A DNA stretch of 64,000 nucleotides from Candidatus Devosia phytovorans (GTDB lineage Bacteria; Pseudomonadota; Alphaproteobacteria; Rhizobiales; Devosiaceae). Positions 9,257 through 18,119 of the stretch are shown here, in pieces. The notes under the pieces were generated by a model. It had not been told where the DNA came from. It saw only the letters and a program-made list of their open reading frames with translations, and searched no databases. The stretch spans positions 2,671,001 through 2,735,000 of the forward strand of contig CP119312.1 of the NCBI GenBank assembly GCA_029202405.1, read 5' to 3'. A program made the translations under genes and the position numbers. Numbering within the stretch: position 1 is the first letter of the stretch; every line of letters begins with the position of its first letter.

Positions 9257-10735
9257 ATGAGCAAATACAAGGCAATCGGGCTGGCACTTGCCCTGACGAC
9301 GGCGCTGGCCGGTTCGGCCTGGGCACAGCCGACCGAAATCCGCATCGGCGTGACGCTGGAACCACCGGCGCTCGACCCGACCGCCGGCGCAGCCGCCGCC
9401 ATCGATGAAGTGGTCTACCAGAATATTTTCGAGGGTCTGACCCGGATCGACCAGACCGGCACGGTGCAGCCGGGGCTGGCCGAGAGCTGGACGATTTCCG
9501 AGGATGGCCTGACCTATGTGTTCAAGCTGCATGAGGGCGTGACCTTCCATGATGGTTCGGCCTTTGATGCCGAAGACGTCAAGTTCAGCTTCGACCGGAT
9601 CCAGGCCGAAGACAGCGCCAATGCGCAGAAGGCGCTTTATGCCGGCATTGAAGCGGTGACCGTGGTCGATCCGCTGACCGTCGAGATCAAGCTCAGCGGG
9701 CCCGATGGCCTGTTCCTGTTCAACATCGGTCGCGGCGATGCGGTGATCGTGGCGCCCGAGAGCGCCGAGAACAATGCCACCTCGCCGATCGGTACCGGAC
9801 CCTTTGCCTTTTTGCAGTGGGATAAGGGCAGCCGCGTCGTGCTGGAAGCCTATGGCCCCTATTGGGGCGAGCCGGTGCACCTGACCCGTGCGAGCTATGT
9901 GTTCATTGCCGATTCCGCCACCAAGACCAGCGCGCTGCTGGCAGGCGATATCGACGGGGCGAACAATGTGGCAGCGGACACGATCCCGATTTTTGAGGGC
10001 AACCCGCAGTACCAGGTGGTGGTCGGCTCGACCGAGGGCGAGACCGTGCTCTCGACCAATAACAAGAAGCCGCCCTTCGACAATCTCAAGGTGCGCCAGG
10101 CAATTGCCCATGCGATCGACCGCCAGGCCATCATCGATGGGGCGACGGATGGCTATGGCGTGCCGATCGGCAGCCATTTCGCGCCGCACAATCCCTATTA
10201 TGTCGACCTGACCAATACCTATCCGCATGACGTGGCAGCGGCCAAGGCGCTGCTGGCCGAGGCCGGCTTTCCGGATGGCTTCAGCACCACGCTGAAGCTG
10301 CCGCCGCCGCCCTATGCCCGGATCTCGGGCCAGATCATTGCCAGCCAGCTAGCCGAAGTCGGCATCAAGGTCGAGCTGATCAATGTGGAATGGGCACAAT
10401 GGCTGCAGGACGTTTTCACCAACAAGGACTATGACCTGTCGCTGGTCAGCCATGTCGAGCCATTCGACATTGGCAGCTATGCCAATCCCGACTACTACTT
10501 CGGCTACGACAATCCCACGTTCACGGCGCTGATCGAGACCCTCAATGCCACGACCGACGACGCCAAGCGCAAGGAACTGGCCATCGAGGCCCAGACCATC
10601 CTCGCCAAGGATGCCGTCAATGGCTACCTGTTCGAGCTGCCGCAGATCGGCGTCTGGAACGCCAAGCTCGAGGGCTTCTGGAAGGATGCTCCGATCGAGG
10701 GCGTGGTGCTGCGCGATATCCGCTGGACCGAGTGA
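9257..10735 (+). CDS. Peptide/nickel ABC transporter substrate-binding protein (family 5)
   Basis: A 492-residue periplasmic binding protein of the DppA/OppA family (SBP_bac_5). The signal peptide M-S-K-Y-K ... W-A-Q is 23 residues. Typical elements are P-P-A-L-D-P-T near the mature N-terminus, Y-Q-N-I-F-E-G-L, and P-G-L-A-E-S-W. The ATG at 9257 gives a proper signal peptide; an in-frame GTG at 9245 would add four residues. It is the first gene of a complete importer (permeases at 10832 and 11782, ATPase at 12608). Substrate could be di- or oligopeptides or a related molecule; sequence alone does not decide. Confidence 0.9.
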   Translation: MSKYKAIGLALALTTALAGSAWAQPTEIRIGVTLEPPALDPTAGAAAAIDEVVYQNIFEGLTRIDQTGTVQPGLAESWTISEDGLTYVFKLHEGVTFHDGSAFDAEDVKFSFDRIQAEDSANAQKALYAGIEAVTVVDPLTVEIKLSGPDGLFLFNIGRGDAVIVAPESAENNATSPIGTGPFAFLQWDKGSRVVLEAYGPYWGEPVHLTRASYVFIADSATKTSALLAGDIDGANNVAADTIPIFEGNPQYQVVVGSTEGETVLSTNNKKPPFDNLKVRQAIAHAIDRQAIIDGATDGYGVPIGSHFAPHNPYYVDLTNTYPHDVAAAKALLAEAGFPDGFSTTLKLPPPPYARISGQIIASQLAEVGIKVELINVEWAQWLQDVFTNKDYDLSLVSHVEPFDIGSYANPDYYFGYDNPTFTALIETLNATTDDAKRKELAIEAQTILAKDAVNGYLFELPQIGVWNAKLEGFWKDAPIEGVVLRDIRWTE

Positions 10736-10761
10736 TCGCCATCCCATCGCGTGTATAAGGC

Positions 10762-10816
10762 CCCGCGCTTTCCTCCCTTCCCCCCGTGCGGGACGGAGTG
10801 AAGGCGCGGGTCTTTT
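10762..10816 (+). terminator. Attenuating hairpin between binding protein and permease genes
   Basis: An 11-bp stem (CCCGCGCTTTC with GAAGGCGCGGG, one G-U pair) with a long loop, followed by TCTTTT. It lies just before the permease start. Such hairpins often keep permease expression below that of the binding protein. Confidence 0.6.
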
Positions 10817-10831
10817 ATATTTGCCGAGCCC

Positions 10832-11785
10832 ATGATCCTTTTTGCCCTCCGACGCTTTGCCGGCTTTGCCGTGACGCTGCTGGCTGCAGCCTTCGTCATT
10901 TTCTGGCTGCTCGACCTGCTGCCGGGCGATCCGGCACAATTCATTCTCGGGGTCAATGCGACACCGGACTCGGTGGCGCGGCTGCGGTTGCAGATGGGCC
11001 TTGATGCGCCGGGCTATGAGCGGTTCCTCGGCTGGATCTGGGGCATGCTGCAGGGCGACTTCGGCATGAGCTATACCCAGCGGGCACCGGTGGCCGAGCT
11101 GATCTGGGGCCGGCTGGGCGTGACGCTGCCGCTGGCGGTGTTTGCGATGGTGATCTCAGTGGTTATCGGGCTGCCGCTCGGCATCCTCGCGGCGCGCAAG
11201 CGCGGCAAGGCGCTGGATACGGGTGTAATGGTGCTGGCGCAGACCGGCATCGCCATTCCCAATTTCTGGTTCGGCATGCTGCTGACCCTGGTCTTTGCCG
11301 TCAGCCTGCGCTGGTTGCCGCCCGGCGGCTTTACGCCATGGAGCGAAAACCTTGGGCTGGCGCTGCGCGGACTGGTGCTGCCCAGCCTTGCCCTGGCCTT
11401 GCCGCAGGCGTCGATCCTCGCCCGCGTGATGCGGACGGCGCTGGTCGATGTGACCGGGCAGGACTATATCCGCACCGCGCGTGCCAAGGGGCTGACCACG
11501 GGCGAGGCGGTGTGGCGGCATGGCGTGCGCAATGCGCTGCTGCCGGTGCTGACAATCCTGGGGCTGCAATTTGCCTATCTGGTGGCCGGCACGATCGTGG
11601 TCGAAAATGTGTTCTACCTGCCGGGTATCGGCCGGCTGATCTTCACCGCCATTTCCGAGCGGGACCTGGTGCTGGTGCGCGGCGCCACGGTCATCCTGAT
11701 CTTGGTTGTCACGGCAACCATGCTGGTGACCGACATTGCCTATGCGCTGGTCGATCCGCGCCTGCGGGAGCGGAGCGGATCATGA
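10832..11785 (+). CDS. Peptide ABC transporter permease (DppB type)
   Basis: A 317-residue inner-membrane permease with about six transmembrane segments. It has the DppB/OppB N-terminus (R-R-F-A-G-F ... L-L-P-G-D-P-A) and an EAA-type loop (D-Y-I-R-T-A-R-A-K-G-L) near residue 210 that docks the ATPase. It pairs with the permease that follows, whose ATG overlaps this stop by 4 bases (ATGA), indicating translational coupling. Confidence 0.93.
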   Translation: MILFALRRFAGFAVTLLAAAFVIFWLLDLLPGDPAQFILGVNATPDSVARLRLQMGLDAPGYERFLGWIWGMLQGDFGMSYTQRAPVAELIWGRLGVTLPLAVFAMVISVVIGLPLGILAARKRGKALDTGVMVLAQTGIAIPNFWFGMLLTLVFAVSLRWLPPGGFTPWSENLGLALRGLVLPSLALALPQASILARVMRTALVDVTGQDYIRTARAKGLTTGEAVWRHGVRNALLPVLTILGLQFAYLVAGTIVVENVFYLPGIGRLIFTAISERDLVLVRGATVILILVVTATMLVTDIAYALVDPRLRERSGS

Positions 11786-12621
11786 GACGACTGTTTGCCC
11801 ATCCAAGCCTTGCCATCGGGCTGATTGCCACCGTGATCTTCGTGGCGCTGGGCGTGCTGTCGCTGGTCTGGACGCCCTTCCCCATCGCGCAGATCGATGT
11901 GGCGCGGCGTTTCCTGGCGCCTGGAACAGAGCATTGGCTGGGCACGGATAATCTGGGGCGCGACATGGCCTCGCTGATCATGGCCGGCACCTGGACCAGT
12001 TTCCTGGTCGCCGCGATTGCAGTGGTGATCGGCGTCGGTATCGGCGTGCCACTGGGTCTTGCGGCTGCCGCATGGGGCGGACCGGTGGAATGGCTGGTGC
12101 TGCGCCTGTCGGATTTCATCTTCGCCTTCCCGGCGGTGATCGTGGCCATCCTGATCACCACGCTGATCGGACCGGGCGCGACCAATGCCATCATCGCCAT
12201 CGGCATTTTCAACATTCCGGTGTTTGCCCGCGTGGCGCGGGGCGGAGCGCTCAGCATTGCCACGCTGGATTTCGTGGCGGCCGGGCGCTTGGCCGGGCTC
12301 AACAATGCCATGATCGCCTGGCGGCACCTGCTTCCCAATATCGTGAGCCTTCTCATCGTTCAGGGCACGATCCAGATGTCGCTGGGGATCCTGGCCGAAG
12401 CGGGCCTCTCCTATATCGGGTTGGGCACGCAACCACCGGCGACAAGCCTCGGCTTGATGCTGCGCGATGCGCAGGGGCTGTTCCTGATCCATCCGTGGCT
12501 GTCGGTGGTGCCGGGCCTCGCCATCGTGCTGATCGTCATCGCGCTCAACATTGCTGGCGACGGGTTGCGTGATGCGATCGACCCCAGACTGAAGCAGGGA
12601 AGTTCCAATGGCCTTGCTTGA
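11782..12621 (+). CDS. Peptide ABC transporter permease (DppC type)
   Basis: A 279-residue permease, the second half of the transmembrane channel. Early T-E-H-W-L-G-T-D-N-L-G-R-D is the DppC/OppC hallmark, and the EAA loop reads D-F-V-A-A-G-R-L-A-G-L near residue 170. The start at 11782 overlaps the previous stop by 4 bases. Longer in-frame extensions upstream lie inside the previous gene and are not credible. The end overlaps the ATPase start by 14 bases, so three genes are tightly coupled. Confidence 0.93.
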   Translation: MRRLFAHPSLAIGLIATVIFVALGVLSLVWTPFPIAQIDVARRFLAPGTEHWLGTDNLGRDMASLIMAGTWTSFLVAAIAVVIGVGIGVPLGLAAAAWGGPVEWLVLRLSDFIFAFPAVIVAILITTLIGPGATNAIIAIGIFNIPVFARVARGGALSIATLDFVAAGRLAGLNNAMIAWRHLLPNIVSLLIVQGTIQMSLGILAEAGLSYIGLGTQPPATSLGLMLRDAQGLFLIHPWLSVVPGLAIVLIVIALNIAGDGLRDAIDPRLKQGSSNGLA

Positions 12622-14164
12622 TGTATCGGGGCTCAGCATTGCCTTTGGCAGCAATGCGGTCGTTTCCGGCCTGAGCTTTGCCATAGAGCGCAGCGAGCGC
12701 TTCGGCATCATCGGCGAGAGTGGCTCGGGCAAGACCCTGACGTCGCTGGCCATTGCCGGCCTCCTGCCGGAGGGCGCAAAGGTCAGCGGTTCGATCATGC
12801 TGGACGAGACGCCCCTGCCCGCCTCGGAAAAGGCAATGGCGCGGCTGCGCGGCAAACGCATCGGCATGGTGTTCCAGGAGCCGATGACAGCGCTCAACCC
12901 GTTGATGCGGGTCAGTGAGCAGATTGCCGAGGCGATTGACCTCAATCTAAGTGGGCCGGCGCGGAGCGTGGTGCCAAACCTTCTTGCCGAGGTCGGCCTC
13001 GAGCCGCGGCATGGTCATCGCTTTCCGCATCAATTGTCGGGTGGACAGCGCCAGCGCGTGATGATCGCCATGGCGCTGGCGAGCCAGCCGGACCTGCTGA
13101 TTGCCGACGAGCCGACCTCGGCGCTCGATCTCATCACCCAGCGCAAGGTGCTCGACCTGATTGCCGAAATCTGCAGCCGGAGGCAGATGGCGCTGCTGTT
13201 CATCAGCCATGACCTCAAGGCGGTGGCGCGGCTGTGCACGCGGGTGGCAGTGATGCATCGCGGCAAGCTGGTGGAGACGGGGCCAGCGGCGGAGGTTTTC
13301 GCTTCGCCCAAGCAGGCTTATACGCAAAAGCTGGTTGCGGCATCGCGCTTTGACCTGCGGCCGGCAAAGGGACGGCGCCTGGGCGAAACGCTGTTGTCGG
13401 TGGAGGGTATCAGCCGCGACTACAAGCAGGGTGGCATGCTGCTGTGGGCAGAAAAGCCGTTGCGGGCGGTCGATGACGTCGGGTTCGAAATCGCGCGGGG
13501 CGAATGCCTGGCGCTGGTCGGACCGTCGGGCTGCGGCAAGAGCACGTTGGCGCGGATCGTGGTCGGGTTGGATCGGGCCACGGCAGGCCAGATGCAGCTC
13601 GACGGCGTGCGCTATCATGGCTCAGATTTGCCCAAGGGGTTGCGCCGGGATCTGTCGCTGGTCTTCCAGGATCCGTTCGGCAGCTTCAACCCGCGCCTCA
13701 GCATTGGCGCCTCGCTGGCGGAGCCGTTGCGGTTGGAAGCTGGACTCGATAGCGCGGCCGTCAAGGCGCGGCTGGTCGAGGCGGTCGAGGCCGTGGGTCT
13801 CGATGCGGGCATGCTGGAGCGCTATCCGCATGAATTTTCCGGCGGGCAGCGGCAACGCCTCGCCATTGCGCGGGCGCTGGTGACGCGGCCGAAACTATTG
13901 GTGCTGGACGAGCCGGTATCGGCGCTGGATGTGTCGGTGCGCGGGGAAGTGCTGGCGCTGCTGTCGCGGCTGCAGGTGGAGTTTTCGCTGACCTATCTCA
14001 TCATCAGCCATGACCTCGACATGGTGGCGGCGATGGCCGACCGGGTGCTGGTGATGGAGGCCGGGAAGATCATCGAGGAAGGCCGGCCGGAGCAGATCTT
14101 TGCGGCGCCGCAGCAGAAGCTGACGCGCGACCTAATGGCCGCGCGCCTGCCGGATATCGGTTAG
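12608..14164 (+). CDS. Peptide ABC transporter ATPase, DppD and DppF fused in one chain
   Basis: A 518-residue protein with two complete nucleotide-binding domains. Domain 1: Walker A G-E-S-G-S-G-K-T near residue 36, signature L-S-G-G-Q-R-Q-R near 142, Walker B L-L-I-A-D-E-P-T. Domain 2: Walker A G-P-S-G-C-G-K-S near 304, signature F-S-G-G-Q-R-Q-R near 410, Walker B L-L-V-L-D-E-P-V. All catalytic motifs look intact. It energises the importer encoded just upstream; such fused double ATPases are common in Hyphomicrobiales. It closes the four-gene operon. Confidence 0.93.
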   Translation: MALLDVSGLSIAFGSNAVVSGLSFAIERSERFGIIGESGSGKTLTSLAIAGLLPEGAKVSGSIMLDETPLPASEKAMARLRGKRIGMVFQEPMTALNPLMRVSEQIAEAIDLNLSGPARSVVPNLLAEVGLEPRHGHRFPHQLSGGQRQRVMIAMALASQPDLLIADEPTSALDLITQRKVLDLIAEICSRRQMALLFISHDLKAVARLCTRVAVMHRGKLVETGPAAEVFASPKQAYTQKLVAASRFDLRPAKGRRLGETLLSVEGISRDYKQGGMLLWAEKPLRAVDDVGFEIARGECLALVGPSGCGKSTLARIVVGLDRATAGQMQLDGVRYHGSDLPKGLRRDLSLVFQDPFGSFNPRLSIGASLAEPLRLEAGLDSAAVKARLVEAVEAVGLDAGMLERYPHEFSGGQRQRLAIARALVTRPKLLVLDEPVSALDVSVRGEVLALLSRLQVEFSLTYLIISHDLDMVAAMADRVLVMEAGKIIEEGRPEQIFAAPQQKLTRDLMAARLPDIG

Positions 14165-14224
14165 ACTAGTAGTCGCGTTCTCGAAGCGTAAAACCGGTAG
14201 CCACTTTTACTGAGAACGCTCCAG

Positions 14225-15193
14225 CTATTGTACCGTCACGCCCGCTTCGGCGATCACCGGCGCCCAGCGGGCGACTTCTTCGGCAACGTGGGTGGCGAGC
14301 TCCTCGGAGGACGACGCAACGACCACCGCGCCCACTTCGGCGAGGCGCGCCGCCACGGCCGGGTCGCTGACGGCGGCGACGGCGGCCTGGTTGAGCTTGG
14401 CGACCACTTCGGGTGGCGTGCCGGCTGGGGCGAAGAGCGCGTTCCAGGTGTTGGTTTCGTAGCCGGGGACGCCAGCTTCATCCATTGTCGGCACATCGGG
14501 GAAGCTGGCCGCGCGTTCGAGCGTGGTTACAGCGAGCGGCCGCAGGGTGCCCGCCTTCATGTGTTCGGTGGCCGAGGGCAGATTGTCGAAGATGATCGGC
14601 ACAGCGCCCGAGAGGGCATCGACAAGGGCCGGGCCCGAGCCCTGATAGGGCACGTGAACCATGTCGGTCCCGGTCATGGACTTGAACAATTCGCCCGAGA
14701 GATGCAGCGGCGTGCCATTGCCCGAGGAGGCATAGGCGTGGGTTTCCGGCTCGGCCTTGAGCTTGGCGATCAGTTCCTCGACATTGCTGGCGGGGAAGTC
14801 TGGATTGACCAGCAGGACATTGGGCACGGTGACGAGCAGCGAGATGGGCTCGAAATCGGCCGAGGGATCGAAGGGTGGGGTCGCATAGAGCGAGGCACTG
14901 AGGGCGTGGGTGGCGATGGTGCCCATGAGAATGGTGTAGCCATCGGGCGGGGCATCGGCGACAGCCGTGGCGCCGAGCACGCCGCCGGCGCCGGCCTGGT
15001 TGACCACGAGAACCTGCTGGCCCAGTTGCTGGCTCATGGCCTCGGCAACGACGCGTCCGACGAGATCGGTGGAGCCACCGGCCGCAAAGGGCACGACAAG
15101 ATTGATCGGCTGGTTGGGGAAATCCTGCGCCTGAACAGGCGCTGCGAGAACAAAAACCCCGGCGATGGCCAGGGCAGTCCATGTCATCTTCAT
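14225..15193 (-). CDS. Orphan Bug/TctC-family substrate-binding protein
   Basis: A 322-residue periplasmic protein. The signal peptide is M-K-M-T-W ... V-Q-A; the mature chain begins Q-D-F-P-N-Q-P-I and has the Bug motif V-P-F-A-A-G-G-S-T-D near residue 40. A GGGAGG Shine-Dalgarno sequence about 10 bases before the ATG at 15193 fixes the start; the longer frame upstream reads through a repeat. Bug proteins bind carboxylates and normally serve a TctAB transporter or a sensor kinase. No tctAB lies nearby, though a full tctCBA set is at 46.5-49.5 kb. Ligand unknown. Confidence 0.88.
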   Translation of the reverse strand: MKMTWTALAIAGVFVLAAPVQAQDFPNQPINLVVPFAAGGSTDLVGRVVAEAMSQQLGQQVLVVNQAGAGGVLGATAVADAPPDGYTILMGTIATHALSASLYATPPFDPSADFEPISLLVTVPNVLLVNPDFPASNVEELIAKLKAEPETHAYASSGNGTPLHLSGELFKSMTGTDMVHVPYQGSGPALVDALSGAVPIIFDNLPSATEHMKAGTLRPLAVTTLERAASFPDVPTMDEAGVPGYETNTWNALFAPAGTPPEVVAKLNQAAVAAVSDPAVAARLAEVGAVVVASSSEELATHVAEEVARWAPVIAEAGVTVQ

Positions 15194-15281
15194 CGTGTGT
15201 ATCCTCCCAGATAACAGGGAGGGAAGTGATGAATGTGGTTTTGGTTCCATCGGGGCGGGAAGGACAGCTCCACACACTCGA

Positions 15282-15310
15282 TGTCACCCCGGCTCAAGGC
15301 CGGGATGACA
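15282..15310. repeat. Intergenic inverted repeat, single half-unit (family member 1)
   Basis: TGTCACCCCGGC-TCAAG-GCCGGGATGACA, a 12-bp stem with one mismatch, between the TctC-like gene and the alpha-glucosidase. The same unit recurs as paired copies at 19240, 23177 and 32341. It sits just downstream of the minus-strand alpha-glucosidase and might act as its terminator. Confidence 0.8.
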
Positions 15311-15337
15311 CCGAGAGTTTGGCTGCGCCTTACCTCG

Positions 15338-17008
15338 TCAAAGCGTGCCGATGTAGGCGCCGAAGGGTTCCAGCAGGAGCTTGCCGCTTGCGGGCGTCGC
15401 CGTGACGCCGGGGCAGCCGGCGTCGGTCGGGGTGAGGTCCGACGGCAGGGTGAATTCGGCCTCGGTCTCGCCCATGTTGAAGACGCAGAGCAGGCGCTCG
15501 GTGCCGTCGCTGCGGATGAAGGCGAGGACATTGCCTTCGGCGGGGACCAGCTCGATCGTGCCCTTGCCCAGAGCCGGATGAGCGCGGCGGAACTGCAGCA
15601 CGGCGCGATAGAATTCGAGGACGGAGCCCTCGACATTGTGCTGGGTGTCGACGGCATGGGTCAGGTGTTCGGCGGGAACGGGCAGCCAGGTGCGTTCGGC
15701 GGTCGAGAAGGCGCCGTTGCGGACGTGGGTCTGCCAGACCATGGGCGTGCGGCAGCCGTCGCGGCCCTTGAACTCGGGCCAGAACTCGATGCCATAGGGA
15801 TCGACCAGGTCGGAAAAGGACAACTCGGCTTCCTTGAGGCCCAGTTCCTCGCCCTGATAGAGGCAGACCGAGCCGCGCATGGCAAGGATCAGCGTGGCGG
15901 CGAGGCGGGTGAAGGCAGCTTCCTGGCCGTGGCTGGCCCAGCGGCTGACATGGCGGACCACGTCGTGGTTGGAAAAGGCGAGGCAGATCCAGCCATCGGG
16001 GGCGCCGGCTTCGGTGGCGGCAATCGACTTGCGGAAATGATCGGCGGAGAATTCGCCGCCCAGATAGTCGAAGGTATAGGCCATGTGCAGGCGGTCATCG
16101 CCCGAGGTGTATTGGGCCATGATCTCGAGCTGGTGCTGGCTGTCGCCGATTTCACCGACGGTGGTCTTGCCGGGATATTCGTCCATCAGGGCGCGCAGGC
16201 GCTTGAGGAAATCGAGGTTCTCCGGGCGGGACTTGTCGTAGAGGTGCTCCTGGAAATTATAGGGATTCACCGCGGGGGCGGTCGAGGCGTTGAAGTCCTC
16301 GGCCTTGACCACGGGGTTGGATTCGAGGCCCGTGGAGTGGAAGTAGAAATTCACCGTATCGAGGCGGAAGCCGTCGACGCCGCGCTCGAGCCAGAAGCGC
16401 ATGTCGCCGAGCAGGGCGTCCTGCACGTCGGGATTGTGGAAGTTGAGGTCGGGCTGGGAAACGAGGAAATTGTGCAGATAATATTGCATGCGCCGGCTGT
16501 CCCACTGCCAGGCGGAGCCGCCGAAGATGGAGAGCCAGTTGTTGGGCGGGGTGCCGTCAGGCTTGGGATCGGCCCAGACATACCAGTCGGCACGGGCATT
16601 GGTGCGGTTCTGCCGGCTTTCGGCGAACCAGGCATGCTTGTCAGATGAGTGGGAAATCACCTGATCGATGATGACCTTGAGGCCCAGCGAATGGGCCTTC
16701 TGCACGAGGCGATCAAAGTCCTCCAGCGTGCCGAAGCTGGGGTCGATGCCGCGATAGTCGGAGACGTCGTAGCCGAAATCCTTCATCGGCGAGGTAAAGA
16801 CGGGTGACAGCCAGATGGCGTCGACCCCGAGGTCGGCGACGTAGTCGAGGCGGCTGGTGATGCCGACGAGATCGCCGACGCCATCGCCATTCTGGTCCTG
16901 GAAGGAGCGCGGATAGATCTGGTAGATCACCGCGCCGCGCCACCAGTCATTGTCGATTGCGGTCTGGTCGGCCGGTTTCGGCTCGGTCATCAGGGGCGAG
17001 GCAGTCAT
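15338..17008 (-). CDS. Alpha-glucosidase, glycoside hydrolase family 13
   Basis: A 556-residue cytoplasmic enzyme that hydrolyses terminal alpha-glucosidic bonds (oligo-glucosides, sucrose or trehalulose type). Family 13 elements are clear: W-W-R-G-A-V-I-Y-Q-I-Y-P-R-S-F near residue 20, the nucleophile Asp in G-F-R-L-D-T-V-N near 220, the acid/base Glu in T-V-G-E-I-G near 285, and F-S-N-H-D near 345. The start at 17008 has GGAG 5 bases upstream; the longer frame beyond it is antisense to the next gene. Related to rhizobial AglA, but no agl transporter genes adjoin. A close paralogue lies at 26064. Confidence 0.93.
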   Translation of the reverse strand: MTASPLMTEPKPADQTAIDNDWWRGAVIYQIYPRSFQDQNGDGVGDLVGITSRLDYVADLGVDAIWLSPVFTSPMKDFGYDVSDYRGIDPSFGTLEDFDRLVQKAHSLGLKVIIDQVISHSSDKHAWFAESRQNRTNARADWYVWADPKPDGTPPNNWLSIFGGSAWQWDSRRMQYYLHNFLVSQPDLNFHNPDVQDALLGDMRFWLERGVDGFRLDTVNFYFHSTGLESNPVVKAEDFNASTAPAVNPYNFQEHLYDKSRPENLDFLKRLRALMDEYPGKTTVGEIGDSQHQLEIMAQYTSGDDRLHMAYTFDYLGGEFSADHFRKSIAATEAGAPDGWICLAFSNHDVVRHVSRWASHGQEAAFTRLAATLILAMRGSVCLYQGEELGLKEAELSFSDLVDPYGIEFWPEFKGRDGCRTPMVWQTHVRNGAFSTAERTWLPVPAEHLTHAVDTQHNVEGSVLEFYRAVLQFRRAHPALGKGTIELVPAEGNVLAFIRSDGTERLLCVFNMGETEAEFTLPSDLTPTDAGCPGVTATPASGKLLLEPFGAYIGTL

Positions 17009-17066
17009 GGCAGCTCCGGACGTTAAGGAAGGAAATGTGTGGCGCCGCCGTGCGGCAGCACTAAGG

Positions 17067-17723
17067 TCAGCCGGCGCCGTGGCACTTCTTGTATTTGAGG
17101 CCGGAGCCGCAGGGGCATGGATCGTTGCGGCCAACGGCGGCGCTGCGGATCGGGGCTTGCGCCGCACTGCGATGGGCCTCGAACAGGGTGACGACGATTT
17201 CGGGAATGAGGTGGGGCGCATCCTGCTGCAGCCGGATCATCTCGGGATCGCTGGCGTCTTCCTCGCTGATCGCCGGATCGCTGGCAGCGAGCAGCGACAT
17301 GATGGCATAGGCGGCTTCCTGGGCGCGGGATTCCTTGCGGCTTTGCAGCAGGCTTTCCCAGGATGGCAGGTCGAGGCTGATGGCAGCCTCGAAGCCGGCG
17401 ATCCAGACTTCCCACAGCACGCCTTCGTCCTCGTCGAGTTCGTAGAGCGGTTCGTAGCGGCCCTCGGCGAGTTCGGCCGATATCTCGCCAAAGCGCGCCA
17501 TGACGGCATCGGTCAGCGCGGAGCGGTCGGCGGTCTCGTCGGCGCCTTCGACGCCGGACCAGACCATGGGCAGGAACGCCTCTGGCGAGAAGACCTGCGG
17601 GCTGACGGCAATGCCGCAGAGATAGCCATCGAGCTCGCTGAGCATCATGCCGCCTTCGCCCAGATCGGTCAGCAGCCCATCGAGGCGCTGATGATCGGCG
17701 GACAGTTCTTCGAAGTCTTCCAT
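17067..17723 (-). CDS. UPF0149 (YecA-like) protein with C-terminal SEC-C zinc motif
   Basis: A 218-residue protein. The bulk matches the UPF0149/YgfB-YecA fold: an acidic helical domain with L-S-A-D-H-Q-R-L-D-G-L-L and a G-Y-L-C-G-I-A-V core. It ends in a SEC-C zinc-binding motif, G-R-N-D-P-C-P-C-G-S-G-x-K-Y-K-K-C-H. SEC-C tails often contact the ribosome or SecB-like partners; a precise role is unknown. ATG 17723 was chosen; a GTG four codons upstream (17735) is also possible. The neighbouring alpha-glucosidase start lies 58 bases away on the same strand. Confidence 0.88.
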   Translation of the reverse strand: MEDFEELSADHQRLDGLLTDLGEGGMMLSELDGYLCGIAVSPQVFSPEAFLPMVWSGVEGADETADRSALTDAVMARFGEISAELAEGRYEPLYELDEDEGVLWEVWIAGFEAAISLDLPSWESLLQSRKESRAQEAAYAIMSLLAASDPAISEEDASDPEMIRLQQDAPHLIPEIVVTLFEAHRSAAQAPIRSAAVGRNDPCPCGSGLKYKKCHGAG

Positions 17724-17835
17724 GGGGCATTCCACTCGCTGGCAATTGAGCCCTATGCCTGCCCAAGCCGGCAGGCAATTGCAAGGGGTGAGCGCATGTT
17801 ATGGTCGCCGACCCATCCGGGCTGCCAAGCAGGGG

Positions 17836-18087
17836 CTAAGCCAGCTTGTTGAACTTGTTCTGCAATTGCGTGAGCTTGGACATGCGGGCCTTCATGTCGG
17901 CCTGCGCCTTGCTGCGAACGCCCATTTCAGCGACCTGGACCTGAGTGTTGGTCGTGTTCGAAATGTTGTTGCGCATGGCGGTGTTGATGGTGTTGAGCCG
18001 TGAGAGGCCCTCATCCACGATGGCGCGGCGCTTTGTACGTTGGCTCGCGAGCGTGCCGTACATCGATGTTTTCTTGATCACTCCCAT
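17836..18087 (-). CDS. Small basic helical protein of unknown function
   Basis: An 83-residue Lys/Arg- and Gln/Asn-rich protein with no Cys and no membrane segment. The C-terminus (R-S-K-A-Q-A-D-M-K-A-R-M-S-K-L-T) has a heptad-like pattern compatible with a coiled coil. I do not recognise a family. The start at 18087 lacks a clear Shine-Dalgarno sequence; the Met at residue 9 is an alternative. It lies alone between UPF0149 and mrp, all on the minus strand. Composition and frame integrity suggest a real gene. Confidence 0.55.
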   Translation of the reverse strand: MGVIKKTSMYGTLASQRTKRRAIVDEGLSRLNTINTAMRNNISNTTNTQVQVAEMGVRSKAQADMKARMSKLTQLQNKFNKLA

Positions 18088-18119
18088 GGCTTTGAGCGTG
18101 ATCGGAAGTGATTAAAATT

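Noticed and set aside
14228..15214. A 328-codon plus-strand frame opposite the Bug-type binding protein
   Set aside because: Antisense of a signal-peptide-bearing protein with family motifs; low-complexity G/R/H-rich.
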